Shown: piece after piece, positions 1-5,129 of the stretch
How positions within the stretch are numbered: the first letter of the stretch is position 1
Layout: the number at the start of each line of letters is the position of its first letter
Source: Bacteroidota bacterium
GTDB taxonomy: Bacteria; Bacteroidota; Bacteroidia; Chitinophagales; Chitinophagaceae
Length of the DNA: 12,506 bases
Assembly: GCA_026391115.1 (NCBI GenBank)
Contig: JAPLER010000137.1
Location: 1 to 12,506, forward strand
Direction of reading: 5' to 3'
Notes under the pieces: model-generated
Database searches by the model: none
Told to the model about the DNA's origin: nothing
Seen by the model: only the letters and a program-made list of their open reading frames with translations
Program-made: the position numbers and the translations under genes

Positions 1-48
1 TATTGATTCATCTTCCTCTAAATATGCTCTAAATTTTAGTATTGCCAT
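1..48 (-). CDS. 5' end of an unidentified gene (partial, runs off the left edge)
   Basis: Reading leftward from an ATG at 48-46, 16 uninterrupted codons translate as MAILKFRAYLEEDESI before the window ends. This resembles a genuine N-terminus (small second residue, a beta-strand-like AILKFRAYL, then an acidic turn). A perfect TAnnTTTG element lies 22 bases upstream on the same strand, which supports a real start. The opening is reminiscent of Bacteroidota proteins of the pRiA4b ORF-3-like family, but that is recalled similarity and 16 residues cannot decide it. Everything downstream is outside the window. Confidence 0.5.
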   Translation of the reverse strand, partial: MAILKFRAYLEEDESI

Positions 49-69
49 AAATCTTAATTTAGTTTTAGC

Positions 70-77
70 CAAAAATA
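70..77 (-). promoter_or_regulatory. Putative -7 element of the left-edge gene
   Basis: The minus strand reads TATTTTTG, an exact match to the Bacteroidota -7 consensus TAnnTTTG, 21 bases from the ATG at 48. No convincing TTG -33 box lies at the expected 17-23 base spacing. The same octamer occurs upstream of the GH3 gene. Confidence 0.35.
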
Positions 78-232
78 ATTGATACAATCTACTGCGAAAG
101 AATGTGTGTAAAAAAAAGATAAAAAAAAGATAACTACTTAGGCAACCTTTTTTAATTTTTTAACGAAGTAATATTGATAATTTTTTTTTAACCAAAATTA
201 TTTATATTTACAACTACTAATTTAAAAAATTT

Positions 233-1912
233 ATGAAAAAAATTAAACTATTTGCTTTAGCAACCTGTATGTTGCTTATTAGCACAATTAATGCACAAAG
301 CCCAAGTTTTGGTACAACAGGATTTAATAATTCTAATTACGATCAAGTTCCATTTGCATCAGGTATTGCATATCCAAGTGTAATGACAGCAACTAATGTA
401 GCTGCGACTGGTTGGAATTTTCACATTGGGGCACTTGGAGTTTATGTTATTACTCAATTAGATCGTGGAAGTGGGTCTTATGATGGTGCAATCACTGCTT
501 CAAATGTTACTCCAACAGGACAACCTAGAGTTTATCAAACATTTGGTTTTTCTACACCAGGTTTAACAAGATTCAAACTAAACTCGGTAAAAGTAAAAAT
601 CAACAATTCATCTTCTACTCCAGTTAGTATGCTGTTGGCAGGTATTGTTGGTACAAGTGCTGGTGGGGTACAACCTTTTTTAGCTATGCCAGGCAGTAAT
701 TGGTATACTCTAAACACGGTTTCTGATGCAAACTTTTATGATATAAATGGTGTGCTTGTTATTAATGGTAATGGCACAACTTCAGTCAGCACATCTGTAT
801 CAGAAATGGCTATTGATGATATCAATATTAGTGCTGCAACTGCTGCAAATCCGTTGCCAGTTTTCACTGCTCAACCTACAGATAAAACTATTTGTTCAAG
901 CGGCACAACAACATTTACAGGAACAGCATCAAATACTGCGACGTACTTTTGGTTAATCTCTAGTGATGGATTAATCTGGAATCCAATTAATTCGTCAAAT
1001 GCAGGCACTACTTTTAGTGGATATAACACTAATACTCTAACTGTAACCAATCCAAATGTTGCTTTGAATGGCTTATACATAAGCGTAACAGCAGTAAATT
1101 CAACTGGCGGTAATCAATCTTCAAATGCTGTAAGATTGTATGTAACAAGTTCTCCAAATGCTGGTACTATTACTGGTGGAAATGCAGTATGTGTTGGTGC
1201 TAATTTGTCTCTTTCAAATGCAGTTACTGGCGGTACTTGGAGTATTGTAGGTGGGAGAGCAACTATAAATACATCTGGCGTTGTTACTGGTGTAAATTCT
1301 GGTAGTACAACTGTCAAATATACAGTTGGAAGTGGTGCTTGTTTAGCATCGACTACACTTGCATTAACAGTTAATGCATTGCCAGCAACTCCTACCATTG
1401 CCTTTGCAAGTGGTACAAGAAATGTTGCTGGTTCGGGCGGATATTGTATCAATAAAACATTTACACTTGTTGGTACTCCAAGTGGTGGTTCTTGGTCTTC
1501 TACTGGTGGCGTAACTGTTAACTCTTCTGGATTTGTAATTACAGGAGCTACTACAGGAGCTTTCTCTATTACTTATACTTATGCCAATTCTAATGGTTGT
1601 AGAGGTAGTAGAACTGCAAGTTCAACACTTGTTGCTTGTGCATCAAGAGGTATAAACAATACTAATAAATTAAATGATGACAATATTATTGTTTATCCAA
1701 ATCCAAGTAAGAATTTTGTTAACATTAATTTAAAAAATGCTACAACAGGAACTACAGCAACAATTTTTAATTTAATGGGCAAACAAGTAAAAACTCAAGT
1801 GTTAAGTATTGGAAATAATAACATAAACATAAGTGAATTACCAAAAGGTATTTACACAATAAGTGTATCAAATTCTGATGGGTTAAAAACACAAAAAATT
1901 ATTCTAGAATAA
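233..1912 (+). CDS. Secreted Ig-repeat surface protein with type IX secretion C-terminal sorting domain
   Basis: A 559-residue exported protein. Residues 1-22 form a Sec signal peptide (MKK, hydrophobic core, cleavage after INA or NAQ). Residues about 23-205 form a Gly/Ser/Thr/Asn-rich beta domain I cannot name; it ends in MAIDDINISA, as in jelly-roll modules of other Bacteroidota surface proteins. Three Ig-like or Big_2-like modules follow (about 208-305, 309-383, 384-470). The second holds the signature GGTWSIVGGRATINTSGVVT and the third repeats it as GGSWSSTGGVTVNSSGFV. Residues 485-559 are a type A T9SS sorting domain, with IIVYPNPSKNFVNI, GKQVKTQV, the ISELPKGIYTISV motif and a short basic end, so export and anchoring through the Por secretion system is inferred. 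No enzymatic motif is visible; an adhesin or matrix role is likely. The promoter is unclear: TATATTTA at 203-210 is a weak -7 match. Transcription is monocistronic, with a terminator just downstream. Confidence 0.9.
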   Translation: MKKIKLFALATCMLLISTINAQSPSFGTTGFNNSNYDQVPFASGIAYPSVMTATNVAATGWNFHIGALGVYVITQLDRGSGSYDGAITASNVTPTGQPRVYQTFGFSTPGLTRFKLNSVKVKINNSSSTPVSMLLAGIVGTSAGGVQPFLAMPGSNWYTLNTVSDANFYDINGVLVINGNGTTSVSTSVSEMAIDDINISAATAANPLPVFTAQPTDKTICSSGTTTFTGTASNTATYFWLISSDGLIWNPINSSNAGTTFSGYNTNTLTVTNPNVALNGLYISVTAVNSTGGNQSSNAVRLYVTSSPNAGTITGGNAVCVGANLSLSNAVTGGTWSIVGGRATINTSGVVTGVNSGSTTVKYTVGSGACLASTTLALTVNALPATPTIAFASGTRNVAGSGGYCINKTFTLVGTPSGGSWSSTGGVTVNSSGFVITGATTGAFSITYTYANSNGCRGSRTASSTLVACASRGINNTNKLNDDNIIVYPNPSKNFVNINLKNATTGTTATIFNLMGKQVKTQVLSIGNNNINISELPKGIYTISVSNSDGLKTQKIILE

Positions 1913-1928
1913 TTGTTAAAAAAAATAA

Positions 1929-1972
1929 AAACACCCCCAGAGTTAAAATAATTCTAGGGGGTGTTTCGTTTT
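1929..1972 (+). terminator. Rho-independent terminator of the T9SS surface gene
   Basis: AAACACCCCC (1929-1938) pairs perfectly with GGGGGTGTTT (1957-1966). An inner AGA/TCT extension sits behind one bulged A, and CGTTTT follows. The G+C-rich stem stands out against the AT-rich surroundings. Confidence 0.85.
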
Positions 1973-2015
1973 AGTGACATAAACAAGTAACAGCGTTTAC
2001 AAACAAATTTTCTAT

Positions 2016-2044
2016 ATGAAAAAAATATCTGTTTAATACTCTTT
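2016..2044 (+). other. Out-of-frame signal-peptide start (A7 tract) of the downstream lipoprotein
   Basis: An ATG at 2016 opens MKKISV and stops at 2034-2036. The frame of the following ORF is open from 1991 and, across this stretch, encodes KNICLILF directly ahead of VVILMSIAC, but it has no ATG, GTG or TTG before 2045. If the A tract after the ATG (2019-2025, seven A) held eight, the ORF would read MKKNICLILFVVILMSIAC, a textbook lipoprotein signal peptide. A one-base deletion, sequencing error, phase variation or slippage is therefore likely. Confidence 0.65.
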
Positions 2045-2383
2045 GTGGTAATTTTAATGTCTATTGCTTGTAACAATAATATTAATGAACGTGAGAAGCT
2101 AATTGTGGGAAAATGGCAAGCTGTAAGTTGGTTAGCAAATGGGCAACAAGTTCAAGGTACTGAAACTGTAAGTTTCAGCTTTGATTCAATGAACAAATAC
2201 AATTATGCTAACTTAGAAATTAGAGAATCAGGCTCTTACAAAATAGAAAATGATATGCTTTTTACTACACCTAGCAATCAACAAGAAATGATGGTTAAAA
2301 TTATTAAAATTACAAAAGATAGTCTAATTTTTGGTATGAATAGAAGTGGAAAAGAAGAACAACTTACACTTTTAAAAAAGTAG
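2045..2383 (+). CDS. Small lipocalin-like lipoprotein (start probably frameshifted)
   Basis: The body of a small envelope protein, 112 residues if started at the GTG at 2045. The start is doubtful: MVILMSIAC is only the end of a signal peptide, and the rest of a normal one is encoded just upstream in the same frame without a start codon. The Cys at residue 9 after SIA fits a lipobox, so lipidation is expected if the full signal is made. The mature part starts CNNNINEREKLIVGKW; the GKW motif followed by alternating beta strands (VSFSFDS, SGSYKIENDMLFTT, VKIIKITKDSLIFGM) fits the lipocalin-like families common in Bacteroidota. No catalytic residues are evident and the ligand is unknown. Its TAG lies one base from the TAA of the convergent GH3 gene. 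Confidence 0.7.
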   Translation: MVILMSIACNNNINEREKLIVGKWQAVSWLANGQQVQGTETVSFSFDSMNKYNYANLEIRESGSYKIENDMLFTTPSNQQEMMVKIIKITKDSLIFGMNRSGKEEQLTLLKK

Positions 2384-2394
2384 CTTATAAAGCT
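2373..2394 (-). terminator. Possible terminator of the GH3 gene, overlapping the lipoprotein 3' end
   Basis: On the minus strand, AGCTT (2394-2390), a TAT loop and AAGCT (2386-2382) form a 5-bp stem, followed by ACTTTTTT (2380-2373). The hairpin covers both convergent stop codons. The stem is short and AT-rich, so strength is doubtful. Confidence 0.35.
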
Positions 2395-3881
2395 GTAAAC
2401 TTACTTAGCTCATCTGCAATCTTTCTATCGTTGCTCAATCTTGGTACTTTATTTTGTCCACCAAGTTTGCCAATAGATTTCATGTAATCTATAAATCCAT
2501 TTTTGGCTATTACATTTATTTTTAATTGTTGTAGAATATTTCCTGCAATTAAATCATCATAATAAACATTTTTTTTGCGTAAGTTATCATCAATTTTTTG
2601 GGCAAATGATTGTAAATTATTAGGTATGTTTTCAAACTCAATAAACCACTCATGATAACTTTGCCCTTTGTTTTGAGAAATGTTTGGTGCAACTGTAAAC
2701 TCAATAATACCAATACTTTCATCATTTGCTACTTGTAGCAATGCTTGCTCTACTTCTTCGCTAATAACGTGCTCGCCAAAAGCAGAAATAAAATGTTTTG
2801 TTCGTCCACTTATAATAATTCTATATGGATTTAAACTAACAAATTTCACAGTATCGCCAATATTATAACCCCACAAACCAGCATTACTATTAATTATTAA
2901 TGCATAGTTTTTATTAATCTCAACATCTTTTAAATAAAGTCTTGTTGGATTCTCATTAAAAATTTCATCTGCTGGTATAAATTCAAAAAAGATTCCACTA
3001 TTTGTATTTAATAATAATCCTTGCTCTACTTGACTATCCTGAAAAGCAAAGAAGCCTTCACTTGCAGGAAACAGTTCTATTGTATCAATTTTTTTTCCAA
3101 TACTATCAAATAATTTATTTTTATATGGCTCAAAGTTTACACCACCTTGCACCATAACACTAAAGTTTGGAAATAATTCAGCAATAGTTTTTCCACTTTT
3201 CTCAGTTAATCTATCAAAATACATTTGCACCCAAGGTGGTATTCCACTTATCAAAGTCATATTTTGATTAATGGTTTCTTCAACAATCTTATCTAATTTA
3301 GTTTCCCAATCTTCAATGCAATTGGTTTCAAAATTGGGTAGCTGGTTGCTTCGCAAGTATTTTGGTATGTGATGATTGACAATACCACTTAACCTACCTG
3401 TTGGTATATCTGCAATACGTTCAAGTTCGGGGCTTCCACTTAAAAAAATCATTTTGCCAGTAGCAAAATCATAATTTCCTGTTTCTGCCATATAACAAAG
3501 CAAAGCATTGCGAGCAGTATTAATATGATTGCCAATACTATCTTTTGTAATAGGTATATATTTAACACCACTTGTAGTGCCACTTGTTTTTGCAAAATAG
3601 ATTGGCTTGCCTTGCCATAAAACATTCTTTTCACCTTGTTTAATTTGCTCAATAAAACTTTTTATTTGCTCATAATCTCTTATTGGTACATTAGTTATAA
3701 AATCACTGTATGAATTTATTTTATGAAAATTGTGTTGCTTGCCAAAATATGTTTTCGCAGCTTTTTTAATAAGAGCCTTAAAAATGTGTTCTTGATCTTC
3801 TACAGCCGTTTTTTTGTGCTGATTTATTTTTTTATATATGTATTGGGCAAATGGTTTTGCCAAAAGTGATTTTAAATTCAT
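2385..3881 (-). CDS. GH3-family acyl-adenylating protein
   Basis: A 498-residue member of the GH3 family, known in plants for acyl-acid amido synthetases that adenylate a carboxylate (auxin, jasmonate) and couple it to an amino acid. I chose the ATG at 3881 because MNLKSLLAKPFAQYIYKKIN matches the family start; an upstream TTG at 3905 is also in frame. Visible motifs are the phosphate-binding loop TSGTTSGVK (99-107), GIFFEFIP (296-303, the plant EFYP-type motif), GLWGYNIGDTVKF (335-347, adenylate-binding Asp 343), ISGRTKHFISAFGEHV (357-372) and the C-terminal KLGGQNKVPRLSNDR (472-486) typical of bacterial members. The catalytic parts look complete. Bacterial substrates are largely unknown and the neighbours give no clue, so no substrate is assigned. 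It is transcribed divergently from rplU. Confidence 0.88.
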   Translation of the reverse strand: MNLKSLLAKPFAQYIYKKINQHKKTAVEDQEHIFKALIKKAAKTYFGKQHNFHKINSYSDFITNVPIRDYEQIKSFIEQIKQGEKNVLWQGKPIYFAKTSGTTSGVKYIPITKDSIGNHINTARNALLCYMAETGNYDFATGKMIFLSGSPELERIADIPTGRLSGIVNHHIPKYLRSNQLPNFETNCIEDWETKLDKIVEETINQNMTLISGIPPWVQMYFDRLTEKSGKTIAELFPNFSVMVQGGVNFEPYKNKLFDSIGKKIDTIELFPASEGFFAFQDSQVEQGLLLNTNSGIFFEFIPADEIFNENPTRLYLKDVEINKNYALIINSNAGLWGYNIGDTVKFVSLNPYRIIISGRTKHFISAFGEHVISEEVEQALLQVANDESIGIIEFTVAPNISQNKGQSYHEWFIEFENIPNNLQSFAQKIDDNLRKKNVYYDDLIAGNILQQLKINVIAKNGFIDYMKSIGKLGGQNKVPRLSNDRKIADELSKFTAL

Positions 3882-3902
3882 TTTGTTTATTATAAACGTT
3901 GG

Positions 3903-3910
3903 CAAAAATA
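3903..3910 (-). promoter_or_regulatory. Putative -7 element of the GH3 gene
   Basis: The minus strand reads TATTTTTG, an exact TAnnTTTG match, 21 bases from the chosen ATG. A TTG lies at 3928-3926, but the 15-base spacer is shorter than usual. Transcription from here would begin downstream of the alternative TTG start at 3905, supporting the ATG at 3881. Confidence 0.45.
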
Positions 3911-4018
3911 GGTTTAGGTTGCTATCAAGTCCTAGTATTAATTATTCTATATTCCTAGCTCGTAGCTTTAGAGTTTTAGATTCAATAAAAAAATTTTCAC
4001 TAATTCGTTTCATAACCC

Positions 4019-4026
4019 TACTTTTG
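4019..4026 (+). promoter_or_regulatory. Putative -7 element of the rplU-rpmA unit
   Basis: TACTTTTG matches TAnnTTTG exactly, with 22 bases between it and the rplU ATG. The -33 region is only TTTTCAC (3994-4000), a weak TTG substitute. With the GH3 element it forms a divergent promoter region. Confidence 0.5.
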
Positions 4027-4048
4027 CCGTCCAAAAAATTTTTAGGTT

Positions 4049-4351
4049 ATGTTAGCTGTAGTTAAAATTGCTGGACAGCAATTTAAAGTTAAAGCAGGAG
4101 ATAGTTTATATGTTCCTCATATTGCTGGTAATACTGGCGATAAAGTAGATTTTACAGATGTATTAATGACAGATAATGGAGGCATTGTTTCTATTTCTAA
4201 TGTTAATGCAACAGTAAAAGCTGAAATTACTAAAGCACTTGTACAAGGCGATAAGGTAATTGCATTTAAAATGAAAAGAAGAAAAGGCTTTAGAAAAAAG
4301 CATGGGCATCGTACGCACTATACTCAAATTAAAATTGATAGTATAGCATAA
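4049..4351 (+). CDS. rplU: 50S ribosomal protein L21
   Basis: L21 binds 23S rRNA in the large subunit together with L20. The 100 residues are about family length and open with MLAVVKIAGQQFKVKAGD, the usual L21 start (normally MYAVV). The C-terminal signature KMKRRKGFRKKHGHRTHYTQIKI carries the basic rRNA-contacting loop. It is followed by rpmA after a 112-base AT-rich gap, the order found in most bacteria; obg, often third elsewhere, is absent. Confidence 0.97.
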   Translation: MLAVVKIAGQQFKVKAGDSLYVPHIAGNTGDKVDFTDVLMTDNGGIVSISNVNATVKAEITKALVQGDKVIAFKMKRRKGFRKKHGHRTHYTQIKIDSIA

Positions 4352-4353
4352 AA

Positions 4354-4428
4354 ATTTTGAAAATTTATTTCTGAAAAATTAAACTATTTTTTTAGTTTTT
4401 TTGTTTTCAAAATATCTTTTTTCAAAAT
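4354..4428 (+). promoter_or_regulatory. Inverted repeats in the rplU-rpmA spacer
   Basis: ATTTTGAAAA (4354-4363) is the exact reverse complement of TTTTCAAAAT, which occurs twice downstream (4404-4413 and 4419-4428). A smaller hairpin, AAACTA-T6-TAGTTT plus a T run (4381-4403), sits inside. The left arm could pair with either right arm, giving alternative folds between the two ribosomal genes. All stems are A/T-rich, so this may be compositional chance or a weak attenuator that lowers L27 readthrough. Confidence 0.3.
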
Positions 4429-4463
4429 GTTAATATTATTTTAAATTTTATAAATTAATTAAG

Positions 4464-4724
4464 ATGGCACACAAAAAAGGTGAAGGTTCCGTAAAAAATG
4501 GTCGCGATAGTAATAGCAAAAGACTAGGCGTTAAAATATTTGGTGGACAGCCTGCAATAGCTGGAAACATTATCATTCGTCAACGTGGCACTGTTTATCA
4601 TCCAGGTAAAAATGTGGGTGTTGGAAAAGATTGGACACTATTTGCATTGACTGATGGTGTAGTAAATTTCAAAAAAGGAACCAACAACAAGAACACAGTT
4701 TCTGTTGTATCTGCAGAGGCATAA
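4464..4724 (+). CDS. rpmA: 50S ribosomal protein L27
   Basis: L27 sits near the peptidyl-transferase centre, where its N-terminal tail reaches the tRNA 3' ends. The 86 residues start MAHKKGEGSVKNGRDSNSKR, with the family pattern GGQPAIAGNIIIRQRGT and HPGKNVGVGKDWTLFAL. The N-terminus is the short MAHKK type with no Firmicutes-style cleaved leader. It is probably cotranscribed with rplU. Confidence 0.97.
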   Translation: MAHKKGEGSVKNGRDSNSKRLGVKIFGGQPAIAGNIIIRQRGTVYHPGKNVGVGKDWTLFALTDGVVNFKKGTNNKNTVSVVSAEA

Positions 4725-4732
4725 AAAAAAAA

Positions 4733-4763
4733 TTTGGTGGTTTCAAAAATGTGTCTACTTTAG
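4733..4763 (+). promoter_or_regulatory. Putative Bacteroidota-type promoter of the Lys/Ala/Pro repeat gene
   Basis: TTTG at 4733-4736 and TACTTTAG at 4756-4763 (seven of eight to the TAnnTTTG pattern) are separated by 19 bases, the expected -33/-7 spacing. The -7 ends 33 bases before the ATG at 4797. The repeat gene therefore probably has its own promoter although it follows rpmA closely. Confidence 0.5.
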
Positions 4764-4796
4764 TGGCATATTTACTAACCATTAAATTTAAAAAAC

Positions 4797-5048
4797 ATGG
4801 CAAAAGCTGCAAAAAAAGCTGCTCCTAAAAAAGCTGCTCCTGCGAAAAAAGCTGCTCCTGCAAAAAAAGCTGCTCCTGCAAAAAAAGCTGCTCCTAAAAA
4901 AGCTGCTCCTGCAAAAAAAGCTGCTCCTGCAAAGAAAGCTGCTCCTGCAAAAAAAGCTGCCCCTGCAAAAAAAGCTGCTCCTGCAAAGAAAGCTGCTCCT
5001 GCAAAAAAGGCTGCTCCTGCAAAAAAAGCTGCTCCAAAAAAGAAATAA
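4797..5048 (+). CDS. Lys/Ala/Pro repeat protein, histone H1-like
   Basis: An 83-residue protein built only of Ala (39), Lys (30), Pro (13) and the initiator Met. After MAKAAKK it reads AAPKK, three AAPAKK, AAPKK, seven AAPAKK and AAPKKK. It has no acidic, aromatic or other hydrophobic residue, so it must be disordered and extremely basic. Such tails occur in eukaryotic H1 and in bacterial H1-like proteins (HctB of Chlamydia, BpH1 of Bordetella), which bind DNA non-specifically. A nucleoid-compacting or RNA-binding role is inferred. Because the DNA repeat is open in all frames, stop-freedom is no evidence; the frame is supported by the ATG, a clean TAA, synonymous third-position differences (GCT/GCC, AAA/AAG, GCA/GCG) and the promoter. 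A perfect terminator follows. Confidence 0.75.
   Translation: MAKAAKKAAPKKAAPAKKAAPAKKAAPAKKAAPKKAAPAKKAAPAKKAAPAKKAAPAKKAAPAKKAAPAKKAAPAKKAAPKKK
4818..5045 (+). repeat. 18-bp coding minisatellite
   Basis: Ten 18-bp units close to GCTGCTCCTGCAAAAAAA, plus two 15-bp units lacking the GCA codon and a variant last unit. Units differ almost only at synonymous third positions, so the protein repeat is kept while the DNA drifts. Many units carry a run of six or seven A, so both unit-number changes and homopolymer slippage are plausible. Confidence 0.95.
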
Positions 5049-5073
5049 TTCTTTTAGGAACGCGAATAAGATT

Positions 5074-5110
5074 AAAGTCTCGAATTTATTTTCGAGACTT
5101 TTTTATTTTT
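5074..5110 (+). terminator. Rho-independent terminator after the repeat protein gene
   Basis: AAAGTCTCGAA (5074-5084) pairs perfectly over 11 bp with TTCGAGACTTT (5091-5101) across a six-base TTTATT loop, followed by TTTATTTTT. It ends only about 20 bases before the aroA start. Confidence 0.9.
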
Positions 5111-5129
5111 AATAAAAAATACAATCTAA

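Noticed and set aside
1114..1452. 112-residue minus-strand ORF inside the T9SS gene
   Set aside because: It is antisense to a well-supported coding region with Ig-like and sorting motifs; its Val/Pro/Thr-rich translation is what the reverse of Gly/Thr/Asn-rich repeats gives.
3882..3905. TTG-initiated eight-residue extension of GH3 (MPTFIINK)
   Set aside because: The family start matches the ATG at 3881, and the putative -7 at 3910-3903 would place transcription initiation downstream of the TTG.
3838..4065. 75-residue plus-strand ORF spanning the GH3 start and the rplU start
   Set aside because: It overlaps both genes and the promoter elements between them and has no recognisable motif or start context.
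4381..4403. Terminator directly after rplU
   Set aside because: The AAACTA/TAGTTT stem is six bp and nearly all A/T; full termination between rplU and rpmA is unlikely, so only weak attenuation is considered.
4818..5045. CRISPR array or non-coding satellite
   Set aside because: The repeat is contiguous without unique spacers, keeps a reading frame with synonymous drift, and is bounded by an ATG and a TAA.
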